47,702 nucleotides of DNA from an uncultured Collinsella sp. (lineage in GTDB: Bacteria; Actinomycetota; Coriobacteriia; Coriobacteriales; Coriobacteriaceae): positions 1-47,702 of the forward strand of contig CABUJL010000003.1 of assembly GCA_902491915.1 (NCBI GenBank), read 5' to 3'. The translations under genes were made by a program, and so were the position numbers. Shown piece after piece: positions 39,551 to 47,702 of this stretch. Numbering within the stretch: the first letter of the stretch is position 1; every line of letters starts with the position of its first letter. The notes beneath the pieces were generated by a model. That model was not told where the DNA came from and did not search any database. It saw only the letters and a list, made by a program, of their open reading frames with translations.

Positions 39551-40531
39551 CTAGACCGTCTGAAGCTTCTCGACCTCGTCAAGGTTTTCGGTCAGACGCG
39601 CAGCAAACGTCGAAAGCGGATGCGGATGCGTATCGAACTCGTAAGCCGTCTCGGTGGAATGGATCACGGTGCCGACGCCGGCATCGGTCAGCAGCTCCAG
39701 GAGCAGCGAATGCGGCGTAGTACCGTTAATGATGTGGGCACGAAATACGCCGCCGGTAAGCGCATCGACGGCCGCGCGCAGCTTGGGAATCATGCCCTTA
39801 TCGATCTCGCCGCCGTAGAGCATTTCGTTAACCTCGTCGAGCGTTAGGTTGGAGATAAGCGAGTCCTTGTCGCTAAAGTCCTTGTACAGGCCATCGACAT
39901 CGGTCAAAAAGATCGCCTTATGCGCGTGGAGCGCCGCGGCAACGGCACCGGCGGCGGTGTCGGCGTTGATGTTGAAGAAACCGCCGTCCTCCCCCGCCGC
40001 GACGGTAGCGATGACGGGGATGTACTCGCTATCGAGTAAGCGCTCGATATAGTCGGTGTTGACGTGCGTCACTTTGCCCACGCGACCGAGCTCGGGGTCG
40101 AGCGGCTCGGCGATGAGCGTGCCGGCATCGCTGCCCGACACGCCCACGGCCAGGTTGCCGTGGTGGTTGATGGCAGCAACCAGCTCCTGGTTAACCTTGC
40201 CGCCCAGCACCTCGCGCACGATATCCATAGTCGCCGGCGTGGTCACGCGCTGGCCGTTCTTAAACTCGACGGGAATATCGTAATGGCTCAGCGCCTCGTT
40301 GATAGCCTTGCCGCCGCCGTGCACGATGACGGGGCGCATACCGATGATCTTGAGCAAAACGATGTCGCTCATCACGTCGCGGCGCAGCTGCTCATCAACC
40401 ATGGCGGCTCCGCCATATTTGATAACAACCGTCTTGCCGGTCAGGTTCTTAATCCACGGCAGCGCTTCGAACAGCAGCTGCGCGGTTGCTTCGTTGGATT
40501 CGCTCGAACGACAATCGCGTGCGAATTTCAT
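39551..40531 (-). CDS. argB: Acetylglutamate kinase
   Basis: Phosphorylates N-acetylglutamate, the committed step. In the 326-residue chain the amino-acid kinase fold shows TVVIKYGGAAMVD (phosphate loop), VIVHGGGKAINEAL, the NGQRVTTPATMDIV substrate loop, NINADTAAGAVAAAL and GGEIDKGMIPKLRAAVDAL. Start ATG 40531 has GAGG upstream; about 25 residues precede the fold, and the C-terminus is extended by ~20. An N-terminal helix is a feature of arginine-inhibited hexameric forms, so feedback control by arginine is plausible. Confidence 0.95.
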   Translation of the reverse strand: MKFARDCRSSESNEATAQLLFEALPWIKNLTGKTVVIKYGGAAMVDEQLRRDVMSDIVLLKIIGMRPVIVHGGGKAINEALSHYDIPVEFKNGQRVTTPATMDIVREVLGGKVNQELVAAINHHGNLAVGVSGSDAGTLIAEPLDPELGRVGKVTHVNTDYIERLLDSEYIPVIATVAAGEDGGFFNINADTAAGAVAAALHAHKAIFLTDVDGLYKDFSDKDSLISNLTLDEVNEMLYGGEIDKGMIPKLRAAVDALTGGVFRAHIINGTTPHSLLLELLTDAGVGTVIHSTETAYEFDTHPHPLSTFAARLTENLDEVEKLQTV

Positions 40532-40612
40532 AATCTGCCTCGTCTTTCGTATCGTTATCGCGCCGTGCTCCGCTGTCCGCAATCGCGGCAAGATGCGCAG
40601 CGTGCCTGGAAT

Positions 40613-41881
40613 CTAGGAACGGTAATCGCCGTTGATGGAGATGTATTCATGCGTGAGGTCGCAGGTCCACACGGTCGTTGCCGCGTCGCCTGCGCCCAGG
40701 TCGGCCGAGATCACGATCTCGGGCGCCTCGAAACGTCGTAGAGCCTCGTCCTCGTCAAAGGGAACAGTCAGACCATCGCGACAGACAGGCATGCCCATCA
40801 TGTCGATGGAAACGTCTTCCTGATTAAACTTCACGCCGCACTTGCCGAGTGCCATGGCGACGCGGCCCCAGTTGCAGTCGTGGCCGGCGATGCAGGTCTT
40901 AACGAGCGGCGAGTTGGCAACGGCGCGAGCGGCGATATCGGCCTCCTCGTCGTTCACGGCGCCGGTAACGTTGACCGTAACAAGCTTGGATGCGCCCTCA
41001 CCATCGGCGGCGATATTGCGCGCCAGGCTCTCGCACACCTCGTGCACGGCAAATGCCAACTCGTCGAAGGCATCGGAGCCCTCGACGATAGGCTCGGCAT
41101 CTGCGGCAGCGGCGCCGGAGGCAAGCATGATGCAGGTGTCGTTGGTCGAGGTGTCGGAATCGACCGTTACCTTGTTAAAGGTCTGCTTGACGGTGGAGAG
41201 CAACAGGGCGTGGAGCGCCGCCGGCTCGACGGGGGCATCGGTAGTGATGACCGCGATCATGGTGGCCATGTTGGGCATGATCATGCCCGAGCCCTTGCAC
41301 ATACCGCCCACCGTATAGGCATTGCCTGTGTGTCCCGCAGCCTCGCTGACGTAGGACACGGCGTACTCCTTGGAGTGCGTGTCGGTCGTCATGATGGCGC
41401 GAGCGGCATCGGCGCCACCGTGGGCGGAGAGCGCCTCGTAGGCAGCAGGAATGGCGGTCTCAAACGTGTCGATCGGCAGAATCTGGCCAATCACGCCCGT
41501 GGAGGCAACCAGAATCTGCTGGGGCTCGCAGCCGATGACCTGCGATGCGATGCTGCACGTCTCGCGCGCGCACGCAAGGCCGGTCTCACCCGTGGCGGCG
41601 TTGGCATTGCCAGAGTTGACCGAAACGCCGGCGATGATACCGTAACCCTTGTCGGCACCGCCCAGGTTGGCACGGCTCACTTGCACGGGCGCCGCGCAAA
41701 AGCGATTGGTGGTAAACACGCCGGCACCGGGACAGGGTTTATCGGGCACGACGAGCGCGTAATCCAGACGCTCGGGGTTCTTGCGGAACCCAGCGTGGAT
41801 GCCCGCAGCTTTAAAACCAGCCGCAGCCGTAACGCCACCCTCGACGGCGCGAATCTTGATATCAAACAGCTCGGTATTCAT
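40613..41881 (-). CDS. argJ: Glutamate N-acetyltransferase / amino-acid acetyltransferase ArgJ
   Basis: Recycles the acetyl group from N-acetylornithine to glutamate; many forms also use acetyl-CoA. The 422-residue precursor self-cleaves before the nucleophilic Thr in MIMPNMATMIAV (~207) to give two subunits. Other hallmarks are GVFTTNRFCAAPV, VNSGNANAATGETG, TVDSDTSTNDT and the C-terminal HEYISINGDYRS. ATG 41881 follows GGAG. With argJ here no separate argA/argE is needed for the cycle, though whether it is bifunctional cannot be read from the sequence. Confidence 0.95.
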   Translation of the reverse strand: MNTELFDIKIRAVEGGVTAAAGFKAAGIHAGFRKNPERLDYALVVPDKPCPGAGVFTTNRFCAAPVQVSRANLGGADKGYGIIAGVSVNSGNANAATGETGLACARETCSIASQVIGCEPQQILVASTGVIGQILPIDTFETAIPAAYEALSAHGGADAARAIMTTDTHSKEYAVSYVSEAAGHTGNAYTVGGMCKGSGMIMPNMATMIAVITTDAPVEPAALHALLLSTVKQTFNKVTVDSDTSTNDTCIMLASGAAAADAEPIVEGSDAFDELAFAVHEVCESLARNIAADGEGASKLVTVNVTGAVNDEEADIAARAVANSPLVKTCIAGHDCNWGRVAMALGKCGVKFNQEDVSIDMMGMPVCRDGLTVPFDEDEALRRFEAPEIVISADLGAGDAATTVWTCDLTHEYISINGDYRS

Positions 41882-42015
41882 CGTCTTTATGACTCCTTAT
41901 GTCAAACAAAAAACGGACATCGGTTGGTGCGCCATGCCAGTCGTGATCATGAGACCAGCTTAAGAGTGGCGCCCCACTCGATGCCCGACTACCAAATCGT
42001 TAACGATCGAATGTG

Positions 42016-43086
42016 CTACACCGGGCACGCCACTGTGGGCAAGCCTCGTCGCTCGTCAAAGCCAAAGACGATATTGGCGCACTGGACCGCTTGGCCCGCA
42101 GCGCCCTTGCACAGATTGTCGATGGCGCCCGTCGCCACCAGCACGCCCGCGCGCTTGTTGAACGCGAGGCCAATCTGGGCGGCGTTGGTGCCGACGACCG
42201 AAGCCGTCTTGGGCTGCTGGCCGGCATCGAGTACGCGCACGAAGGTGCGACCAGCGTAGAACTGCTTGTAATAGTCGACAACGTCCTCAAGGGTCAAGGT
42301 ATCGATAGCCTGCGGCGTGAGCGGCAGCGTCACCGTGGAGAGCAGGCCGCGCTTGAGCGGTGCCAGATGCGGGGTGAAGACGACACGATCGGTCAGACCA
42401 AGGATCTGCTCAATCTCGGGCGTATGACGATGCTTGCCTACGCCATAGGCCTCCAGGTTCTCGTCTGCGCCACAAAAATGGGTGCGAGCGTTACAGGACT
42501 TACCGGCACCCGTCACGCCGCTAATGGCATCAACGATCACGGGGCCGCTCTGGGCAACCCAGCCGGCGCGCACGGCGGGCGCGGCGGCAAGGCTCGTTGC
42601 GGTGGGATAGCAACCAGCGCAGGCGACCAACACGGGTTTGCCGTCGGCATGGTCAGATCCGGCGATCTCCAAGTCTTGGCAGAACAGCTCGGGCAGGCCA
42701 AAGGCACGGGTCTTGAGCAGGTCGGGGCTCGTGTGCTCGGCGGCATACCATGTCTCAAAGACGAACGCGTCGCTCAGACGATAATCGGCCGAAAGATCAA
42801 AGCAGGAAACGCCCGATGCAAGGAGCGCGGGCACCTGTGCCATGGCAGCCGTGTGCGGCACGGCAAGAAAAACCGCATCGCAGCTCTTGAGCTCGGGGGC
42901 GTCATGCGTGGTGAAAACCAGATCGCTCACGCCAGCAAAGCTCGGATACACCGCGGACAGCGGCTGGCCGGCATCGGCGTTGGACGTAATGGCAACAAGT
43001 TCAAACTCGGGATGACCGAGCGCGAGGCGAATAAGCTCGGCTCCGGCATATCCAGCCGCGCCGACGATTCCAACCTTCAAAGACAT
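42016..43086 (-). CDS. argC: N-acetyl-gamma-glutamyl-phosphate reductase
   Basis: NADPH-dependent reductase for the third arginine-pathway step. The 356-residue chain opens with KVGIVGAAGYAGAELIRLAL (nucleotide loop). FLAVPHTAAM, the catalytic Cys in ACAGCYPTATSLA (~159), SGVTGAGKS and HRHTPEIEQ follow. AGGAG precedes ATG 43086 closely. It heads argC-argJ-argB-argD. The gap to argJ is 134 bases without an evident hairpin, so one transcript is likely. Confidence 0.96.
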   Translation of the reverse strand: MSLKVGIVGAAGYAGAELIRLALGHPEFELVAITSNADAGQPLSAVYPSFAGVSDLVFTTHDAPELKSCDAVFLAVPHTAAMAQVPALLASGVSCFDLSADYRLSDAFVFETWYAAEHTSPDLLKTRAFGLPELFCQDLEIAGSDHADGKPVLVACAGCYPTATSLAAAPAVRAGWVAQSGPVIVDAISGVTGAGKSCNARTHFCGADENLEAYGVGKHRHTPEIEQILGLTDRVVFTPHLAPLKRGLLSTVTLPLTPQAIDTLTLEDVVDYYKQFYAGRTFVRVLDAGQQPKTASVVGTNAAQIGLAFNKRAGVLVATGAIDNLCKGAAGQAVQCANIVFGFDERRGLPTVACPV

Positions 43087-43170
43087 ATCAGACTCCTTGT
43101 CTGCGATTTATGCACCGATGCGCATTTCACAGCGGTCGTTATGAAGTGGGTTGAAACTTTAGCACCAAAA

Positions 43171-43209
43171 GATGCATTAACACGTAAATGGCTTGCATAT
43201 TCATGCATT
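43171..43209 (-). promoter_or_regulatory. ARG boxes (ArgR/AhrC operator) upstream of argC
   Basis: TGCATATTCATGCA (43194-43207) is a near-perfect palindrome matching the arginine-repressor half-site TGCAT/ATGCA. A weaker partner (TGCATTAACACGTA, 43173-43186) sits 3 bp away after allowing for 18-bp boxes, the spacing typical of ArgR pairs. They lie 85-125 bp upstream of argC, overlapping a TTTACG/TGCTAA promoter-like pair. Repression of argCJBD by arginine is inferred; argR is not in the window. Confidence 0.7.
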
Positions 43210-43252
43210 GAAACATTCCCGACACATTCGCTTGAAGGAATTGACAAATAGA

Positions 43253-43306
43253 GCGGGCCCCGTATTGACCGGCGCTCCTAACGGCGCCGGGCAATACGGG
43301 GCCCGC
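43253..43306 (-). terminator. Long GC-rich hairpin after the PPOX gene
   Basis: Arms of 15 + 7 bp (43253-43275 and 43284-43306) pair perfectly except for one A-G mismatch, with an 8-base loop. It lies 38 bases after the stop of the gene at 43344 and separates it from the arg promoter. The T-tract is weak. Confidence 0.75.
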
Positions 43307-43343
43307 CCATGCGAAAACCAAGTTGTTAGGATGAGCCAGCTGG

Positions 43344-43754
43344 CTAGAGCTCGACCGGCACCCATTCGTCGTGATTGCAGATAAAAGCCTCGGGATCCTC
43401 GACGCTAAAGAAGACGAGCGCGGGGTCGTTAGGCCCCTCATAGTGCTCGCCCAGGCGCTCTAGATGCTTCCACCCGGCTTCGCGCATTTCGTCTAAAGCC
43501 CGGTCATCCAAGCCGGCACGCCCGCGCAAGATGAGCCAGCCATGGCCCGGCCACCAACTCGTGGCCTCAAAGCGCTGATTCTGCAGCAGCTCCTGCCACA
43601 CATCTTTGGTGCGCGCCGTTACAAACCACAGTTTGCCGTCCTGAATCTGTGCAAACGAGAACGGACGCACATGTGGCTGTCCGTCCACGCTCGTCGCCAG
43701 ATACCACGCCGGCACCGACGTCAGATACTCCAAAACCGTATTCAATCCGTCCAC
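43344..43754 (-). CDS. Pyridoxamine 5'-phosphate oxidase-family protein (paralogue 2), 136 aa
   Basis: A small split-barrel flavin/deazaflavin-binding protein. It shows VPAWYLATSVDGQPHVRPFSFAQ, DGKLWFVTARTKDVWQELL, WWPGHGWLILRGRAGL and a C-terminal EAFICNHDEW. The start is GTG 43754 with AGGAGG upstream. It is a tandem paralogue of the gene at 43799 (roughly 45% identity by eye over the barrel), 44 bases downstream of it. Members of this family reduce diverse small molecules or bind flavin/haem; the substrate is unknown. Confidence 0.85.
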   Translation of the reverse strand: MDGLNTVLEYLTSVPAWYLATSVDGQPHVRPFSFAQIQDGKLWFVTARTKDVWQELLQNQRFEATSWWPGHGWLILRGRAGLDDRALDEMREAGWKHLERLGEHYEGPNDPALVFFSVEDPEAFICNHDEWVPVEL

Positions 43755-43798
43755 GTTTCCTCCTGTACTAGCTAGTTTGGGAACCTGGTTTGTGCGAG

Positions 43799-44245
43799 CT
43801 AGAGCTCCAGGCGCTCCTCGCTGCCGTCGATATCACAGAAGCGCGCGGCAATATTGCGGACCGAAAAGAAAGCAAGGCGGCCGTCGTTGGCACTCTCGTG
43901 TTCCTCGCCAATGCCCACCATGTGCTTAAAACCCGCTTGACGCACCTTGTCGCTCGCAACTGCGTCGTCCTCAAGTGCGGCTTCGCCGGTCAATACGATC
44001 CAACATTCCCCCGGCTTCCAGCCCGATACCTCAAACTTGGGATTCGCACTCAGCTCCGCCCACACGTCCTTGTCGCGCGACGTGCAAAACCACAACTTAC
44101 CGTCATCGACCATGGCAAACGAAAACGGCCTCACGCGAGGCTGATGCCCGTCCGTCACATCGGTCGTGGCTAGATACCACGCCGGAATGCGCCTGAGATA
44201 CGAACAGGCGCGCTCAAGCTGAGCCGTGCGGTCGTTGTCGGTCAT
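43799..44245 (-). CDS. Pyridoxamine 5'-phosphate oxidase-family protein (paralogue 1), 148 aa
   Basis: Same fold as the following gene: IPAWYLATTDVTDGHQPRVR, PFSFAMVDDGKLWFCTSRDK, VSGWKPGECWIVLTGEAAL and a C-terminal ARFCDIDGSEERLEL. Compared with paralogue 2 it has a longer N-terminus and two extra residues in the first loop. The start ATG 44245 has GGGG upstream. It is located between the riboflavin transporter operon and its paralogue. A flavin-related context fits a flavin-binding protein, but linkage is only positional. Confidence 0.85.
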   Translation of the reverse strand: MTDNDRTAQLERACSYLRRIPAWYLATTDVTDGHQPRVRPFSFAMVDDGKLWFCTSRDKDVWAELSANPKFEVSGWKPGECWIVLTGEAALEDDAVASDKVRQAGFKHMVGIGEEHESANDGRLAFFSVRNIAARFCDIDGSEERLEL

Positions 44246-44275
44246 AGGGACCCCTTTCTTGCGCTCGAATCGCGC

Positions 44276-45076
44276 CTAAACAAGTTGAAGGTTGATGACG
44301 ATGACGCAGATGAGCAGCAACGCCGTCACCACCGCCGCCAACGCATCGCCGCGGCCAAATGCAAGCGCATGCAGGCGCGTGCGGCCCTGCTCGCCGTGAT
44401 AGCAGCGTGCATCCATGGCGGCAGACAGCGTCTCGGCATGGCGGAACACGCCCGTGAACAGCGGAATCGCCACACTGCCGAGCATACGCACGCCGCCGAG
44501 CGGACCGCCCGTCACGCGCGCGCCGCGGCTTGCCTGTGCATCGGCCGTCTGTTTCATCTCAGTGGCAAACTGCGGCATAAAGCGTAGCGCGATACCCATG
44601 ATCATGCCGAGCTCGTGCGCAGGAAGTCCCACACGCGCAAACGGCGCGAGCAGGCGCTCAAAGCCCGCGGTGAGGTCGAGCGTCGGCGTGGTGAGTGTAA
44701 TGGCGCTCATGCCGGCCATCATCAACGTCAGGCGGCACGCCATAAAGGCGGCAGAACGCAGTGAGCCCTCGCTTATCTGCAGAAAGCCGAGCTGCCACAG
44801 GATGCGCCCACTCTGATCGGTAAACAAGTTGAGCACCGCGACCACGACGACGATCGCCAGCAGCGGCGCCATCGACGACAGAACGCGACGAACCGGCACC
44901 CGGGACACGGTATAGATCAGGACAACGAAAATTGCGACCGGGGCCAGTCCGCGGAAGCTGCTGACTGTGAGCGTCGTGATCAAAAACACAAAGCCCAAGA
45001 GCAACTTGGTTCGCGGGTCCAGGCGGTGGATTGCACTATCGCCGGGATAGTAACTGCCAAACGAAAACGCCTCCAT
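44276..45076 (-). CDS. ecfT: Energy-coupling factor transporter transmembrane subunit EcfT
   Basis: Transmembrane scaffold coupling the ATPases to the substrate-binding S component. The 266-residue protein has YPGDSAIHRLDPRTKLLLGF at the N-terminus (family signature), several hydrophobic helices, and the two cytosolic coupling-helix motifs with ARG: around ADAQASRGARVTGG and in ALSAAMDARCYHG. Start ATG 45076 overlaps the stop of the fused ATPase gene by one base (TAATG), so it is translationally coupled. Confidence 0.93.
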   Translation of the reverse strand: MEAFSFGSYYPGDSAIHRLDPRTKLLLGFVFLITTLTVSSFRGLAPVAIFVVLIYTVSRVPVRRVLSSMAPLLAIVVVVAVLNLFTDQSGRILWQLGFLQISEGSLRSAAFMACRLTLMMAGMSAITLTTPTLDLTAGFERLLAPFARVGLPAHELGMIMGIALRFMPQFATEMKQTADAQASRGARVTGGPLGGVRMLGSVAIPLFTGVFRHAETLSAAMDARCYHGEQGRTRLHALAFGRGDALAAVVTALLLICVIVINLQLV

Positions 45077-46980
45077 TAGCAGCCCTCCTCTCGCGCGACC
45101 GTCTTGGATTTAGCAATGTCCGCGACGTTAGAAGGACCGCCCGAGCGACCGATTAGCAGGTCCACCAACTCGTCTGCCAGCGACTCAACCGTATAGAGCC
45201 CGCCGCGACGCAGCGGCACGCCCGCCTCCGTAAGCGCCAGCGCCATACGCTGGGCGGCGGGAACGCCCAAGCCGATCGACTTGAGCTCATCGGCATGCGC
45301 AAACACCTGCGCGGGGGTTCCCTCGGCAAACACCGCACCTTCGTTCATTACGACGATACGGTCGCAGCAATTGGCCAGGTCATCCATGCTGTGCGAAACC
45401 ATGACAACGGTCAGGCCCTCGCGATGGAGTCGACCGATGAGCCCTAGGAAATCCCTGCGCGCAGCCGGATCGAGCCCCGCCATGGGTTCATCGAGCACCA
45501 GGACTTCGGGCTCCATGGCGAGCACGCCGGCGAATGCCACACGCCGTTGCTGACCGCCCGAAAGCTCAAAGGGACTCTTGTCGCCGACCGTGGAAAGATC
45601 GAGGCCCACGCGCGAGAGCGATGACTCGACACGACGGTCGACTTCATCTTGCGGCAAGCCAAGGTTGTGCGGACCAAACGCCACGTCCTGCGCCACGGTT
45701 TCGGCAAACAGCTGACGCTCAGGATACTGAAACACCACGCCGACCTTGGCCTTAACCGCGGCGGCGTCTTTCTTGTTTGACAGATCGAGCCCCAGCGCGC
45801 GAACGGATCCCTCCTGGGGGCGAATCAAACCGTTGAGATGCTGGACCAGCGTCGACTTACCCGAACCGGTATGACCTGCCAAGCCCAGGAACTCGCCGCG
45901 ACGCACCGTCAGCGATACATCGCGCAGTGCCCACGGGCTGCTGGGGTCGTTTCCCCAGAGAGCCTGTTTGTTCGATTTGCCCGCAGTGGCCGAGCGCTTG
46001 TGCCAGCGGTGGCGCTCGCGCGGACTGAGCGAATAACTGTACGAAACATGGGATAGTTCGATGACGGGCTCCGACGCGTTGTCCTCGTTGTCTACCGGAA
46101 CAGTGCCGTCAGCGATTTCCAACTGGGATGCGGAAGACTGTCCCGCGGTGTCTGCCCCACTTCGCTCGGCATAAGCCTGCGCAATCTCGGCGACCATATC
46201 CGCCTCACGCACCTGTGCGCAAACGGGCACGCCCTTCGCACGAAGCGACCTGCCCAGACAGCACGACGCCGGCATATCCAGGTTGAGCTGCGCAAGTTCG
46301 TCTGCCCGCGTCAAGATTTCCTCGGGCTTACCGAGCATGGCAACGCGCCCCGCCCGAAACACCGCGACACGATCGGCCTCGGCGGCCTCTTCCATAAAGT
46401 GCGTAATCATCACGATGGTCATGCCGCGAGCGTGCAACGCGCGGCAAGCCTTCATGAGGCCCTTGCGTCCACGCGGATCGAGCATCGAGGAAGCCTCGTC
46501 CAATATGAGCACGCGCGGTTCCATGGCGAGCACGCCGGCAAGCGCCACGCGCTGCTTTTGGCCGCCCGAGAGCGCATGGGTCTCGTGGCGCTCAAAGCCC
46601 ACCAGGCCCACGCCCTTCAGCGCCTCGCGTACGCGCTGCGCAATTTGCGCCGATGGCACGCCAAGGTTTTCGGGACCAAATGCAACGTCATCTTCGACAA
46701 GCGTTGCCACCAGCTGATCATCGGGATTCTGGAATACCATGCCCGCGGTCGAGCGAATGTCGTAGACCAGCTCGGGATCGGACGCATCCATGCCGTTAAT
46801 GCGCACCGTGCCCGCATCGGGCTGCAGCAGCGCATTCAGATGCTTGGCAAACGTCGACTTGCCCGACCCATTGCCACCGAGGATGCAGAAAAACTCGCCG
46901 TCCTCGATATTCAGATCGACGCCGTCGAGCGCCAGTGCGGCACCGTCATAACTAAAGGAAACGCCCCGACACTCAATCAT
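45076..46980 (-). CDS. ecfA: Fused energy-coupling factor ATPase (EcfA1-EcfA2 in one chain), 634 aa
   Basis: Two complete ABC ATPase domains in one polypeptide. NBD1 (residues 1-260) has Walker A GGNGSGKST (~35), a Q-loop FQNPDDQ, LSGGQKQR and VLILDEASSMLDP. NBD2 (~340-634) has GHTGSGKST (~371), FQYPERQ, LSGGQQRR and VLVLDEPMAGLDP. A hydrophilic linker with SSASQLEIAD and a Lys/Arg-rich segment joins them. Most ECF systems encode EcfA and EcfA' separately; the fusion fixes a 1:1 heterodimer. NBD1 has Ser after the Walker B Glu-Ala (DEASSMLD) instead of the usual DEP. The start overlaps the ribU stop by 4 bases (ATGA). Confidence 0.93.
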   Translation of the reverse strand: MIECRGVSFSYDGAALALDGVDLNIEDGEFFCILGGNGSGKSTFAKHLNALLQPDAGTVRINGMDASDPELVYDIRSTAGMVFQNPDDQLVATLVEDDVAFGPENLGVPSAQIAQRVREALKGVGLVGFERHETHALSGGQKQRVALAGVLAMEPRVLILDEASSMLDPRGRKGLMKACRALHARGMTIVMITHFMEEAAEADRVAVFRAGRVAMLGKPEEILTRADELAQLNLDMPASCCLGRSLRAKGVPVCAQVREADMVAEIAQAYAERSGADTAGQSSASQLEIADGTVPVDNEDNASEPVIELSHVSYSYSLSPRERHRWHKRSATAGKSNKQALWGNDPSSPWALRDVSLTVRRGEFLGLAGHTGSGKSTLVQHLNGLIRPQEGSVRALGLDLSNKKDAAAVKAKVGVVFQYPERQLFAETVAQDVAFGPHNLGLPQDEVDRRVESSLSRVGLDLSTVGDKSPFELSGGQQRRVAFAGVLAMEPEVLVLDEPMAGLDPAARRDFLGLIGRLHREGLTVVMVSHSMDDLANCCDRIVVMNEGAVFAEGTPAQVFAHADELKSIGLGVPAAQRMALALTEAGVPLRRGGLYTVESLADELVDLLIGRSGGPSNVADIAKSKTVAREEGC

Positions 46981-47567
46981 GCGCGGCCTTTGACCTGGTC
47001 CTTTTTAGGCGTGATGAGGTTGGAGACTGCTTTATACACCGCCAGCGTCAACACCGAGTTAAGCACGGTCTTGATAAGGTTAAACGGCAGTACGGCAGGA
47101 ATCATGAGCGGGGCGATCACATCAACCGAGCCATACCAGAACCATACGCCAATGGTAAGGTTTGCGACCATAGACAACGCCGTAGCGGCAATAACGCCGA
47201 GCACCAGGCCAATCACGGCACCCTTATAGGTATGCATCTTCTGATAGACGATAGCCGCAGGCAGAATGTAGCCCAGCGTGGCAACCAGGTTCATAAGCGC
47301 GCCGACCCAGTCACCCGTGGTGAGCGCATGGATAACGATAGCCATAGCGGCAACAGCAGTGCCGGCGCCAGGACCATACGCAAACCCGCACACCATCGCC
47401 GGTACCAGCGACGGGTCATACGTCAAAAACGGCGCCGAAGGAAGGATAGGCAGCTGCACGTACATAAACAGGGCGCCCAAGGCGCACATCAACGCCATGG
47501 TAACGAGCTGTTTGGTGCTCCACCTATTCGTGTTCTCAAAATGGATATGCTGCGACTGTTCAGACAT
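46977..47567 (-). CDS. ribU: ECF transporter riboflavin-binding S component RibU
   Basis: A 196-residue membrane protein binding riboflavin (or FMN) at the outer face. About six hydrophobic helices are visible. The segments LVTMALMCALGALFMYVQLP, LTYDPSLVPAMVCGFAYGPG, LMNLVATLGYILPAAIVYQK and the NLIKTVLNSVLTLAVYKA end match the RibU pattern. The start is placed at ATG 47567, with AGGTGA five bases upstream; that site adjoins the 3' end of an FMN riboswitch, which strongly supports the riboflavin assignment. It heads ribU-ecfA-ecfT, a dedicated full transporter. Confidence 0.9.
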   Translation of the reverse strand: MSEQSQHIHFENTNRWSTKQLVTMALMCALGALFMYVQLPILPSAPFLTYDPSLVPAMVCGFAYGPGAGTAVAAMAIVIHALTTGDWVGALMNLVATLGYILPAAIVYQKMHTYKGAVIGLVLGVIAATALSMVANLTIGVWFWYGSVDVIAPLMIPAVLPFNLIKTVLNSVLTLAVYKAVSNLITPKKDQVKGRA

Positions 47568-47579
47568 AAGATCACCTGC

Positions 47580-47702
47580 CTCTTTCATCCGGACTCTAAC
47601 CGTTGGTACTGGGATCTCACCAGTTCAGCCGGCATGCGAACCAACACACGCACGGGTCGCGGACTCATCGGCTCGGTCGCAGACACCTCGCCTGCGCCAC
47701 GG
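47580..47702 (-). ncRNA. FMN riboswitch (RFN element), 5' part cut by the window edge
   Basis: On the minus strand the 3' conserved helix AGTCCGGATGAAAGAG (about 47580-47595) is preceded by ACCAACGGTT and CTGGTGAGATCCCAG. Earlier comes GAGTCCGCGACCCG. These are the conserved blocks of the FMN aptamer. The aptamer ends within a few bases of the ribU Shine-Dalgarno AGGTGA, with no terminator between. FMN binding therefore probably blocks ribosome access. The 5' strand of the closing helix lies beyond the window. Confidence 0.92.

Overview
This 47.7 kb window looks like a chromosomal segment of a GC-rich anaerobic Coriobacteriia bacterium (Actinobacteria), most likely Collinsella or a close relative. 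The grounds are codon bias, a two-domain CoA-dehydratase-activase giant of 1479 residues, a lysyl-tRNA synthetase carrying a C-terminal tRNA-binding domain, and a disA-ispD-ispF-cysS-rlmB-yacP gene order. The genus is an inference from protein character; no search was run. Nearly all core genes lie on the minus strand.

Left edge (1-2990): an AT-richer accessory stretch next to tRNA-Thr(TGT). It holds the first 26 codons of a probable restriction/helicase gene, an excisionase-like small protein overlapping an unknown 262-residue gene, a divergent unknown protein with a C-terminal zinc-ribbon-like motif, and short repeats beside the tRNA. It looks like the tRNA-proximal end of a genomic island, but no integrase is in view. 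At 2956-4373 follows a single-gene fusion of a DNA-binding domain with a HipA-like kinase, preceded by a 22-bp perfect inverted repeat.

Core block A (4401-9889, minus): disA, ispD, ispF, cysS, rlmB and yacP/rae1, tightly packed with overlaps or gaps of a few bases, except for a 143-nt gap before rlmB. Block B (10047-12672, plus): a Mn2+ (yybP-ykoY) riboswitch with terminator controlling mntP, then a hipBA module whose operator repeats run into the mntP terminator. Block C (12800-17114, minus): pepD and clpC. Block D (17307-22419, minus): the giant activase and a TetR regulator that overlaps its 3' end, with a perfect 10-bp dyad upstream as likely operator.

Block E (22701-31943): a DUF2798 membrane protein, a ThrE-type exporter, lysS, greA, tatA, tRNA-Pro(CGG), ispE, veg, dtd, rdgB and rph. 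The stop codons of thrE, lysS, dtd and rph are each abutted or overlapped by a hairpin belonging to one of two repeat families. Block F (31998-37508): murI, a HAD phosphatase, murE and asnB. tRNA-Val(TAC) at 37696 is followed by a ~190-bp AT-rich inverted-repeat element that looks like a MITE or structured RNA.

Block G (38198-43209): the arginine operon argCJBD with a palindromic ARG box upstream. Two tandem flavin-binding PPOX paralogues follow. The right edge is a dedicated riboflavin ECF transporter operon (ribU, a fused double EcfA ATPase, ecfT) under an FMN riboswitch cut by the window end.

The most unusual material is the fused HTH-HipA kinase with its operators, the stop-codon hairpin families, the element after tRNA-Val, the activase/TetR pair and the tRNA-Thr-side island.
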